Positions 36,701-44,241 of a DNA stretch of 64,000 nt are shown piece by piece. Each line of letters opens with the position of its first letter. Position 1 is the first letter of the stretch. The notes under the pieces were generated by a model that searched no databases, was not told where the DNA came from, and saw only the letters and a list, made by a program, of their open reading frames with translations. The stretch covers positions 248,001 to 312,000 of the forward strand of contig NZ_QXQA01000004.1 in NCBI RefSeq assembly GCF_003583765.1, read 5' to 3'. Both the position numbers and the translations under genes were made by a program. Source of the DNA: Paenibacillus nanensis (lineage in GTDB: Bacteria; Bacillota; Bacilli; Paenibacillales; Paenibacillaceae).

Positions 36701-36728
36701 GAAGAAGATATGAAGAAGGGAGTGGCGA

Positions 36729-37166
36729 ATGGCCATGCTAACAAGAGTACGAGTAGAGACGAAGGAACAGCTGGAGGAGGCTTATCGCATTCGGACGGAG
36801 GTCTTCGTCCACGAGCAGGGCGTATCTCCGGAAATCGAAATTGACGGACATGAAGCGATTGCAAAGCATGTTCTGGTCTTATATGATGGACAACCTGTCG
36901 GGGCTGGCAGAGTAAGAGAGGTTGACGGGGTGGCGAAGCTTGAGCGGATCTGTGTGCTGCAGCCGTTCCGCAAACATAAGGCAGGCGCGGCCGTCATGGC
37001 GGAGCTGGAGTCGATCGCCAGCGAGATGGGGCTTGAGAAGGCGAAGCTGCACGCGCAGACGCATGCGGCAGGCTTTTACGAGAAGCTGGGTTATACGGCC
37101 GATTCCGACATGTTCATGGAAGACGGCATCCCGCATGTGCGGATGATCAAGAAGCTGGAGAAGTAG
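36729..37166 (+). CDS. GNAT N-acetyltransferase (YjcF/ElaA-like)
   Basis: A 145-residue single-domain acetyltransferase. The acetyl-CoA site is at LERICVLQPFRKHKAGAAVM, near residue 75, and the conserved late segment is HAQTHAAGFYEKLGYT. The N-terminal region EEAYRIRTEVFVHEQGVSPEIEID is typical of the YjcF/ElaA branch; the substrate is unknown. ATG at 36729 follows AAGGGAG; a second ATG at 36735 is possible. It has its own promoter. Confidence 0.87.
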   Translation: MAMLTRVRVETKEQLEEAYRIRTEVFVHEQGVSPEIEIDGHEAIAKHVLVLYDGQPVGAGRVREVDGVAKLERICVLQPFRKHKAGAAVMAELESIASEMGLEKAKLHAQTHAAGFYEKLGYTADSDMFMEDGIPHVRMIKKLEK

Positions 37167-37209
37167 AAATACGAGAAGGATCGCATTTCAGTGAAAGAAG
37201 GTCTTACGA

Positions 37210-38640
37210 TTGATTTTCTCTACCTATAAGTTCATTTTTGTTTTTCTTCCGATCGTTTTTCTCGTGTACCGGCTTCTAACGCTGACCAAAGTGCCGAATA
37301 TCGCGAAGCTGTGGCTTGTTATGGCTTCGATCTACTTCTACGCGCAAGGCAGCGGCAGCTTTGTCGTCCTATTTATCGCGGATATATTCATTAATTACGC
37401 GATAGGTTCCTTTATCGTTAAACTGGGCCATCAAAAGGCGGTATGGAGCAAGAGGCTGTTGCTTACGTTGGGCTTGCTTTTGAACGTTGCCTTTCTGGGC
37501 TACTACAAATATGCGAATTTTGCGATCGAAAATATTAATCTGATCAGCGGCCAAGGCTTCCCGCTGCTCGAGATCGTGCTGCCGCTCGGCATTTCGTTCT
37601 ATACGTTCCAGCTTATTGCGTATTTGGTCGATTGCTATCGAGGGTACACGAAGGAAACGCCGATCATCGATTTTTTTATGTTCATTACGTTTTTCCCACA
37701 GCTCATTGTAGGTCCGATCGTGCATCATGGCGATATCATCCCGCAAGTGCAGGACAAAAGCATGCTGAAGCTCCAGCCGGCCAATATTATGCTCGGCATG
37801 TTTCTGTTTTCGATCGGCTGCGCCAAAAAGATTTTGCTGGCGGACCCGCTGACCGACTATGCCGTCGCTTTCTACAACAACGTTGCGGCGGGCGACACGC
37901 TGACAGCTTGGCTTGGCTCCGTCGGCTATACGGTCTCATATTATTTTGATTTGTCGGGATATGCGGATATGGCGCTGGGACTGGCGCTATTGTTCAATAT
38001 TCGTCTCCCGCATAACTTCAATTCGCCTTACAAGGCAAGGAATTTCAGGGAATATTGGCAGCGCTGGCATATGACGCTCTCCAAATTTTTATCCGACTAT
38101 ATTTTCCGCAGCTTTTATAAGAAAGGCAGCGGCAGCTTCAATTTCTATTTCTCCGTCATGATGACGTTTTTTGTATCCGGCTTCTGGCATGGCGCGGGCT
38201 GGCAGTTTATCGTATGGGGTCTCATTAACGGCATCTTCGTCTGCGCATCCCACTACATGTACCGGAATAAGCTGAAGCTTCCGTTCCTGCTGGCGTGGGG
38301 ATTGACCTTTGCAGGCGTAATCGGCACACGCATCCTGTTTGTCTCCGAGTCCATGAATGAGGCGCTGCAGGTTATGCGTAAAATGTTAAGCTTTTCGGAT
38401 TTTCAGGGCCTAGACGTACCTGCGATCGTGGACAAGCTGGCGACGTTCGCGGCCTACAACGCGTATACGATTGTGCTGCTGCTCATCGGTATGGCGATCA
38501 CGTTCTTCGGCAAGAACACCGCGCAGATGACGCAGGAGTTCAAGCCGGGCGTCCGTCATGCGGTTGCCGCCGCGTTTTTACTTGGCGTCTCGTTAACGCA
38601 GATGACGTCCGTATCGAAGTTTTTATATTTCCAATTCTGA
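37210..38640 (+). CDS. MBOAT-family O-acyltransferase (AlgI-like)
   Basis: A 476-residue membrane protein with about eleven hydrophobic segments. The conserved histidines of membrane-bound O-acyltransferases are seen in EYWQRWHMTLSKFLSDYIF and in the catalytic SGFWHGAGWQFIVWG (His327). AlgI-like members pass acetyl groups across the membrane for O-acetylation of exopolysaccharides, with a partner SGNH protein doing the final transfer. That partner is the next gene, 9 bases downstream. The start is TTG at 37210, giving the usual N-terminus MIFSTYKFIFVFLPI. Confidence 0.88.
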   Translation: MIFSTYKFIFVFLPIVFLVYRLLTLTKVPNIAKLWLVMASIYFYAQGSGSFVVLFIADIFINYAIGSFIVKLGHQKAVWSKRLLLTLGLLLNVAFLGYYKYANFAIENINLISGQGFPLLEIVLPLGISFYTFQLIAYLVDCYRGYTKETPIIDFFMFITFFPQLIVGPIVHHGDIIPQVQDKSMLKLQPANIMLGMFLFSIGCAKKILLADPLTDYAVAFYNNVAAGDTLTAWLGSVGYTVSYYFDLSGYADMALGLALLFNIRLPHNFNSPYKARNFREYWQRWHMTLSKFLSDYIFRSFYKKGSGSFNFYFSVMMTFFVSGFWHGAGWQFIVWGLINGIFVCASHYMYRNKLKLPFLLAWGLTFAGVIGTRILFVSESMNEALQVMRKMLSFSDFQGLDVPAIVDKLATFAAYNAYTIVLLLIGMAITFFGKNTAQMTQEFKPGVRHAVAAAFLLGVSLTQMTSVSKFLYFQF

Positions 38641-38649
38641 GGTGACGTT

Positions 38650-40485
38650 ATGACTTTGCGCAAATGGCTGATCGCGTTTATCGCTTCGCTCGGACTTGCT
38701 GCGGCAGTCGTGGCGGGCTTCAATATCATTGTCGATCCGTTCGGCGTGTTCGGCGACAAGGTGCTGAAGTGGCACTCTTACAATATGGTGAACAATCCCC
38801 GCGTGGCCAAAATCGGCTATCTGGACCAGTACCATGACCGCTATAATTCGTACATTATCGGCGGCTCCAAATCGAGCTCCATCTCTCCTGAGCTGCTGAA
38901 CGAATATTACGGGGACGACGCCCGTTTCTACAGCATGCTCATGTACGGCGGCGATTTCCACGATTATGAAAAAACGCTATATTACTTAATTGACAACTAC
39001 AAGCCCAAAAACATCGTGCTGCATATGAGCTTGCAGGAGATCAGTCACTACAATGAATCGCCGACCGATTTCAAGCAATCGCTGCACGCGAAAGTATCCG
39101 GCGAGTCGCAGCTCGAGTTTTATACGGACTACCTAAAGCTGAATCCGACGTACGCGTATCGAAAGTTGGAGGGCTATGCGAAGCGCGCCATCGATTCATT
39201 CGAGTACTCGCAATTTATTCCAGAGACAGGCGTTTATAATAAGGTGAAGAGGGACGCCGAGCCGGTCGATAATCTGGAAGCGTATATGGCGGCCAACAAA
39301 GAAGCTTTCGCTCCATTCGGGAAGCTTGAAGCCGTAGCGCTTGACCAGAATGTCGAATCGCTCAGGCGCATGAAGGAATATACGGAAGCGCATGGCGCGA
39401 CGTTTCGGCTTATTACGGGCGCGACTTCCGAGCAGGAGCTGCTGAGCTATGACATGGAGGCTCTGAAGACGTATTGGGCGAAGCTTGCCGACGTCACCGA
39501 CTTCTGGGATTTCTCCGGCTACACGAACGTCAGCGGCGATCCGCGCTATTTCTATGATACGATGCATTACCGGAATACGCTCGGCCGCATGATGTTAGGG
39601 TATATTTTCAAAGATCAAGAGGTGTATGTGCCAAGCGGGTTTGGCCATTACACGACGAAGGAGAACGTGCGCGAGCATGCGGAGACCGTCTTTACCAGAC
39701 CGGCAGCCGCCGCAAGCGAGGCTGTCAAAATTCCGATTCTCGTCTATCATCATATCGATGACGATCCTTATGAGCCGAACTCGCTTATTACGCCTGTAGC
39801 GAAGTTCCGAAGCGATATGGAAGCGGTCAAAGCCGCAGGCTTCAATACCGTATTTATTTCCGATCTGATCGATTATGTGGATGGCAAGAAGGAGCTGCCG
39901 GAAAATCCGCTGGCGATTACATTCGACGACGGGTATTACAGCAATTATGAATACGCCTATCCCGTCTTGAAGGAGCTTGGGTTCAAAGCGACGATATCGA
40001 TCATCGGCTGGTCGGTTGGCCGCGAGGAACACCGAATACCCGGCAAGCAGTTTTACCCGCATTTTACGTGGGAGCAAGCGAAGGAGATGCAGGATTCGGG
40101 CATCATAGATATCCAAAATCACACTCTCGATATGCACGAGTCGGAGCCCGAAAACCCGGCTGTAAGAAGCGGCATTCTTCAAATGACGGATGAAACGAAC
40201 GGTGATTACGCGCTGGCTCTGCAGACCGATGTCGGTTTGATGGAGAGGCAAATTGAATCCAGGCTTGGGAATGAAGTGAATGTCTTCACCTATCCGTTCG
40301 GTTTTTACTCCCATCTGTCCGAGCAGCTGCTCAAGGACATGGGCTATCGCGCGACGCTCACGACAACTTCAGGAATTAGTGAAATAAAAGCAGGCGATCC
40401 GAGAACCCTGTTTGCGCTTAAGCGCATTAACGGCGGCCCGGAAGTGCCGAGCGAAACGCTTGTCAGCCGTTTGCAGGGTAAATAA
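38650..40485 (+). CDS. SGNH-like acyltransferase fused to polysaccharide deacetylase
   Basis: A 611-residue protein with an N-terminal signal anchor (LIAFIASLGLAAAVVAGF), an AlgX/DltD-like SGNH part (GGSKSSSIS near residue 71; Asp303 and His306 in YDTMHYRN) and a C-terminal NodB-type deacetylase domain from about residue 365. NodB motifs: TFDDGYYSNY with Asp426-Asp427, a zinc pair His491/His496 in NHTLDMH, and TYPFGFYS. I infer that one extracellular protein both O-acylates, using groups from the MBOAT partner, and removes N-acetyl groups from a surface polysaccharide. The two-domain fusion is unusual and the polymer is unknown. Confidence 0.8.
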   Translation: MTLRKWLIAFIASLGLAAAVVAGFNIIVDPFGVFGDKVLKWHSYNMVNNPRVAKIGYLDQYHDRYNSYIIGGSKSSSISPELLNEYYGDDARFYSMLMYGGDFHDYEKTLYYLIDNYKPKNIVLHMSLQEISHYNESPTDFKQSLHAKVSGESQLEFYTDYLKLNPTYAYRKLEGYAKRAIDSFEYSQFIPETGVYNKVKRDAEPVDNLEAYMAANKEAFAPFGKLEAVALDQNVESLRRMKEYTEAHGATFRLITGATSEQELLSYDMEALKTYWAKLADVTDFWDFSGYTNVSGDPRYFYDTMHYRNTLGRMMLGYIFKDQEVYVPSGFGHYTTKENVREHAETVFTRPAAAASEAVKIPILVYHHIDDDPYEPNSLITPVAKFRSDMEAVKAAGFNTVFISDLIDYVDGKKELPENPLAITFDDGYYSNYEYAYPVLKELGFKATISIIGWSVGREEHRIPGKQFYPHFTWEQAKEMQDSGIIDIQNHTLDMHESEPENPAVRSGILQMTDETNGDYALALQTDVGLMERQIESRLGNEVNVFTYPFGFYSHLSEQLLKDMGYRATLTTTSGISEIKAGDPRTLFALKRINGGPEVPSETLVSRLQGK

Positions 40486-40505
40486 AGATAAGGAGGGTAA
40501 CCTAC

Positions 40506-41492
40506 ATGAAAGCAATCGCGCAAAATGCGCCGGGCGGCCCCGATACGCTGGCTGTCATGGAGCTGGAAACGCCCCAGCCGGGACCGGGCGAGCTTTTGGT
40601 TGAAGTATTAGCGGCATCTTTGAATCCAGTGGATTACAAAGTGATGGGAGGCGGTCATCCCGCCTGGACCTATCCGCATGTGCCGGGAGTAGACGCAGCA
40701 GGTATTGTCCATGCCATTGGCGAAGGCGTTGAAGGCTGGAAGGTTGGAGACCGAATCGTCTTTCATCGAGATTTCACGAAGCAAGGCGTATGTGCCGAAT
40801 ATGCGGTAACGACTGCGCATACGGCGGCTCTTCTGCCAGAGTCGATCTCGTTCACGGACGCTGCGGCGTTCCCGTGCGCCGGACTGACCGCTTATCAAGT
40901 GTTGGTCCGCAAGATGAAGGCGGAGGCCGGGCAGTCTATTCTGATTCACGCAGGAGCGGGCGGCGTGGGCGGCTATGCGATTCAAATTGCGAAAGCGCTT
41001 GGTCTTGAACCGATCTATTCGACCGCGTCTTCAGCTAACGCCGATTATGTAAAATCGCTTGGCGCCGATGTCGTCATCGATTATCGAGTCGAACATGTGC
41101 TGTCTCGAATAATGGCATTGACCGACGGAATGGGCGTCGACTTGATTCTGAATACCGTGAATCGAGCTTCCTCTCAAGACGATTTGTCGGCGCTTGCTTT
41201 TGGCGGGCAGCTGGCGTGTATCGCGGGAGCGCCTGAAACGGTGGCGGATTTCCAGCCGTCGAGCAAATCGTTTACGCTGCATAAGCTGATGCTTGGCGGA
41301 GCGATGGGCTCCGGCAACCGGAAAGCGGAGGAGGATATTGCTCGTATGTCAGAGGAATTCCTAAGCTGGATGGAGGATGGCCGTATTCGTCCTCTCGAGC
41401 AGGAAATGATAACGCTAGAGGAAGTGCCGTCCGCGTTAAAACGGCTGTCTGAACGCCATGTCAGGGGCAAAATTGTTGTTCAAATGAAATAA
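40506..41492 (+). CDS. Zinc-independent quinone oxidoreductase-like dehydrogenase
   Basis: A 328-residue member of the medium-chain dehydrogenase family, quinone oxidoreductase branch. The N-terminal GroES-like domain (LAASLNPVDYKVMGG) lacks the zinc-binding cysteines of alcohol dehydrogenases. The NADPH motif HAGAGGVGGYAIQIAKALG is near residue 147. It probably reduces quinones or alpha,beta-unsaturated carbonyls with NADPH. It begins 20 bases after the deacetylase gene with AAGGAGGG, so it may be read through from that unit, but functional linkage is not evident. Confidence 0.86.
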   Translation: MKAIAQNAPGGPDTLAVMELETPQPGPGELLVEVLAASLNPVDYKVMGGGHPAWTYPHVPGVDAAGIVHAIGEGVEGWKVGDRIVFHRDFTKQGVCAEYAVTTAHTAALLPESISFTDAAAFPCAGLTAYQVLVRKMKAEAGQSILIHAGAGGVGGYAIQIAKALGLEPIYSTASSANADYVKSLGADVVIDYRVEHVLSRIMALTDGMGVDLILNTVNRASSQDDLSALAFGGQLACIAGAPETVADFQPSSKSFTLHKLMLGGAMGSGNRKAEEDIARMSEEFLSWMEDGRIRPLEQEMITLEEVPSALKRLSERHVRGKIVVQMK

Positions 41493-41497
41493 TGCGG

Positions 41498-41543
41498 AAG
41501 CTGCCGGTTCAAGCTCGTCCTTGCGAGCTTGCCGGCAGTTTCA
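41498..41543. terminator. Hairpin terminator
   Basis: AAGCTGCCGG and CCGGCAGTTT with an inner AAGCTCG/CGAGCTT stem. It ends the dehydrogenase gene and may also serve the convergent 52-codon gene. Confidence 0.72.
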
Positions 41544-41575
41544 TTAATCGCCGATATTACAATGGAATGAGTGCA

Positions 41576-41734
41576 TTAGCCGATTGGCGGTTTGTTCGGG
41601 AGGTGACCCTTCTGTCTCTGATTGCGCCCGGATACGGTGCCTGCGACCTCGTTTTCAGCGAGGCTGGATCTTGTGAAAAAGGCTTCATTTTTGCCGGCCA
41701 TGCTTGGATTTTTATGATTTCGATGTCGTCCCAT
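41576..41734 (-). CDS. Small basic protein, 52 residues, unknown
   Basis: A short minus-strand frame, ATG at 41734 to TAA at 41576-41578, starting MGRHRNHKNPSMAGKNEAFF and ending in HLPNKPPIG. A strong ribosome binding site (AAAAGGAGGGG, 41751-41741) lies 6 bases ahead. The product is basic, Asn/Lys/Arg rich, without cysteine or membrane segments. Its size and composition resemble minor small acid-soluble spore proteins, but I recognise no exact family, so that is only a suggestion. A perfect 12-base palindrome (41753-41764) lies directly upstream of the ribosome binding site. A competing plus-strand frame through this region is discarded because a terminator runs through its start. Confidence 0.6.
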   Translation of the reverse strand: MGRHRNHKNPSMAGKNEAFFTRSSLAENEVAGTVSGRNQRQKGHLPNKPPIG

Positions 41735-41752
41735 TTGATTCCCCTCCTTTTC

Positions 41753-41764
41753 AGGTGATCACCT
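41753..41764. promoter_or_regulatory. Perfect palindrome AGGTGATCACCT
   Basis: A 12-base perfect palindrome just upstream of the ribosome binding site of the 52-codon gene. It could be an operator; no known regulator is assigned. Confidence 0.4.
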
Positions 41765-41833
41765 ATAGATTAACCATGAACGGCTTCGTTTAACGAGGGA
41801 AAACACGCCAATGTCTTGAGCCGCTGCGGTGCG

Positions 41834-41853
41834 GTACTAAATGGAATTAGTAC
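41834..41853. promoter_or_regulatory. Inverted repeat GTACTAA-6-TTAGTAC
   Basis: Perfect 7-base arms with a 6-base centre, 68 bases ahead of the PstS-like gene and about 100 bases ahead of the 52-codon gene. It could overlap a plus-strand -10 (TTGAGC lies 16-17 bases upstream), so a repressor site is plausible. Confidence 0.4.
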
Positions 41854-41920
41854 TAGGCGAACGCGGTTCGTTTCCTTATGATGGGAACAACATCGTAAGA
41901 AAGCGAAGTGATGAAGCGGC

Positions 41921-43102
41921 ATGGATCAAGGGCTGTGGGGGAGGCTTACGCGCGGGTTTGTTTATCTTGTGTTTATTTGGGTCGCGGGCTGTTTCGTGAT
42001 GCTGGTTGCTTCTGTCTCCGGCGCCGGACCATTCTATGTTTCATTAATGATGTGGCTTTGCATCGGATTAAGCATCTCGGTCATTGCAGGACTTGGCCGC
42101 CGGCTGAAGCGGAGAATCTATTGGAGCGGGATCGGCATGCTTGCGCTTGTATTCATTGGCGCTATTGCCGCTTATGAGGCCAATCAGGCTTATCATAACC
42201 GTTTCGAAAAAATACAAGAGTTTGAAGTTTCTTTCATGCAGTATGAGCCTTTTACGAAAGCGAATAAGCTTGCCAAGATTGAAATGCCGGCAACGTTAAA
42301 GCTGACGGATTCCTTGCCTAGATTGGACGGGGCTACAGCGTTATATCCGCTCTACGCTTCGTTTGTGCAGGCTGTCTATCCGGAAAAAGCTTATGATCCT
42401 TATGAAAGCGAGGTTATCGTTTCCCGGACGAGCCAAGCTTTCAATAACCTCGTTAACGGGAAGGCGGATATCGTCTTTATGGCCGAGCCTTCCGAGCTGC
42501 AGAAGGCGGGGGCAGCCTTGAATGACCGCGAATTGAAGATGACGCCGATTGGAGCGGACGCGTTCGTATTTTTTACGCATGCGGGTAATCCAGTCGAGGA
42601 GTTGTCGTTAGAGCAGATTCGCGAAATTTATTCCGGACGAATCGCGAATTGGTCCGAGGTCGGCGGCAAGGATGCAGACATACGCGCGTTCCAGAGGCCG
42701 CAGGACAGCGGAAGCCAATCTGCGCTGCAGCGGCTGATGAAGGGTGAAAAATTGATGAACGCACCTGTAGAAGACGTTGTGGCGGGAATGGGGGGCATAA
42801 TCGAGCAGACGGCGGATTACCGGAACTATCCGAATGCGATCGGATTTACGTTCCTATATTACGCGTCGGAGATGGCACAGAATAAGAAGATTAAACTGCT
42901 CGCAATAGACGGCATCTATCCAAGCCGCGAAAATATCGCGAACGGCCTTTATCCGTTAGCCGATAGGTTTTATGCGGTAACGGCAGGGACGGATAACCCG
43001 AATGTCGAACCTTTTATCGAATGGATGCTGTCAGGACAAGGACAGGAGCTTGTCCGGCAAACGGGCTATACGCCATTGTTTTTACCATCACCTGAGAAAT
43101 GA
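41921..43102 (+). CDS. Membrane-anchored PstS-like substrate-binding protein
   Basis: A 393-residue protein with three hydrophobic segments in the first 90 residues, followed by a periplasmic-binding-protein-like domain. That domain starts with [14 protein letters not shown], the counterpart of the SGATA phosphate-binding opening of PstS, and continues with [28 protein letters not shown] and [13 protein letters not shown]. Usual PstS proteins are free lipoproteins; here the domain is tied to several membrane helices, so it may be a sensor or scavenger. No pst permease genes follow. The stop overlaps the leader of the next gene. Confidence 0.75.
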   Translation: MDQGLWGRLTRGFVYLVFIWVAGCFVMLVASVSGAGPFYVSLMMWLCIGLSISVIAGLGRRLKRRIYWSGIGMLALVFIGAIAAYEANQAYHNRFEKIQEFEVSFMQYEPFTKANKLAKIEMPATLKLTDSLPRLDGATALYPLYASFVQAVYPEKAYDPYESEVIVSRTSQAFNNLVNGKADIVFMAEPSELQKAGAALNDRELKMTPIGADAFVFFTHAGNPVEELSLEQIREIYSGRIANWSEVGGKDADIRAFQRPQDSGSQSALQRLMKGEKLMNAPVEDVVAGMGGIIEQTADYRNYPNAIGFTFLYYASEMAQNKKIKLLAIDGIYPSRENIANGLYPLADRFYAVTAGTDNPNVEPFIEWMLSGQGQELVRQTGYTPLFLPSPEK

Positions 43103-43112
43103 GGGATTTCGA

Positions 43113-44093
43113 TTGGCTGCAAAACCGCTTGTATTCGCAGATCGTTTGATTCCGGCAGATGTGGCGGAGTATTTAAGGGAGCACTGCGAGCTGGATATTT
43201 GGCAGGAGAAGGACACGGTTCCGCGAGACGAACTGTTTCGTCGTCTGGCGAATGCGGAAGGCTATTTGACAGCTGGAAGACGAATCGACGGTACGCTGCT
43301 TGAAGCGGCGCCTCAACTAAAGGTTGTCAGTACGATCAGCGTAGGGTATAACCATTTCGATATCGAAGCGATGAAGCGAAGCGGCGTGATTGGGACGCAT
43401 ACACCGGAGGTGCTGGATGAGACGGTTGCGGACCTCGTGTTCGCGTTGATGCTCGGTAGCGCCCGGCGAGTTGCGGAGCTGGACCGGTATGTGCGGGACG
43501 GGCGATGGCAGCGAGGCGACGGGGAAAATCTATTCGGCATCGACGTCCATCATGCGACGCTGGGCATTATCGGAATGGGGCGAATAGGCGAGGCGGTCGC
43601 AAGAAGAGCGGCGCTTGGCTTTGGCATGAAGGTGCAATATTATAACCGAAGCCGCAAGCCTGAAGCGGAGAACAGCTATGGCGCGGTATGGCTTGGTTTG
43701 GACGAGCTGCTCGCTTCATCGGACTTTGTCGTGCTGCTGACGCCGCTCACCGATCAAACGAAAGGGCTGATGGGGAAGCGGGAGTTTGAGCTTATGAAGA
43801 CTTCCGCTATCTTCATTAACGCGTCACGAGGAGCAACGGTCGACGAAGCTGCGTTAATCGAGGCGTTGCAAAACGGATCCATCCGCGCTGCCGGACTGGA
43901 CGTCTTCCAGCAGGAGCCGCTGCCTGCCGGCCACCCGCTGACGGAGCTGCCGAACGCGCTGTTGCTGCCGCATATCGGTTCGGCGACGGCGAAGACGCGG
44001 GATGACATGGCGATGATGGCTGCTCGTAATTTGGTGACAGCGCTGCAGGGTGAAACGCCGCCGCAGCTTGTGCCGGAGTTCCGCAAGGGGTAG
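43113..44093 (+). CDS. 2-hydroxyacid dehydrogenase (GhrB-like)
   Basis: A 326-residue NAD(P)-dependent D-2-hydroxyacid dehydrogenase that likely reduces glyoxylate or hydroxypyruvate. Motifs are [17 protein letters not shown] (dinucleotide binding, near residue 155), [13 protein letters not shown] with the catalytic Arg, and LLPHIGSAT with the catalytic His. I chose TTG at 43113 with GAGGGAT about 6 bases ahead; the frame extends upstream into the PstS-like gene but the longer product does not match the family N-terminus. The gap to the upstream stop is 10 bases. Confidence 0.87.
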   Translation: MAAKPLVFADRLIPADVAEYLREHCELDIWQEKDTVPRDELFRRLANAEGYLTAGRRIDGTLLEAAPQLKVVSTISVGYNHFDIEAMKRSGVIGTHTPEVLDETVADLVFALMLGSARRVAELDRYVRDGRWQRGDGENLFGIDVHHATLGIIGMGRIGEAVARRAALGFGMKVQYYNRSRKPEAENSYGAVWLGLDELLASSDFVVLLTPLTDQTKGLMGKREFELMKTSAIFINASRGATVDEAALIEALQNGSIRAAGLDVFQQEPLPAGHPLTELPNALLLPHIGSATAKTRDDMAMMAARNLVTALQGETPPQLVPEFRKG

Positions 44094-44104
44094 GATCGTT
44101 TGAG

Positions 44105-44154
44105 AAATAGGCTTTGCGCAGGTCGGATTGACCTCGCGCGAAGCCTATTTTTTT
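44105..44154 (+). terminator. Terminator after hydroxyacid dehydrogenase gene
   Basis: AAATAGGCTT and AAGCCTATTT with inner GCGC and GGTC/GACC pairing, then seven T. Confidence 0.85.
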
Positions 44155-44200
44155 AGCAGGGGGGCCGTTAAGAGGGTGAATGTAGGCATTAGAGAACATT

Positions 44201-44232
44201 AAAAAGAAGCGCCAGACGACCGAGCGCTTCTT
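44201..44232 (-). terminator. Terminator of the molybdoenzyme gene
   Basis: AAGAAGCGC and GCGCTTCTT form the stem; on the minus strand it is followed by a run of T. Confidence 0.8.
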
Positions 44233-44241
44233 CCTAAGTGC

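Noticed and set aside
36619..36702. 27-codon frame upstream of the GNAT gene
   Set aside because: Its ribosome binding site is weak and its end overlaps a clear promoter for the next gene.
41492..41758. Plus-strand frame of 88 codons after the dehydrogenase gene
   Set aside because: A terminator hairpin runs through its start, and the minus-strand 52-codon frame has a far better ribosome binding site.
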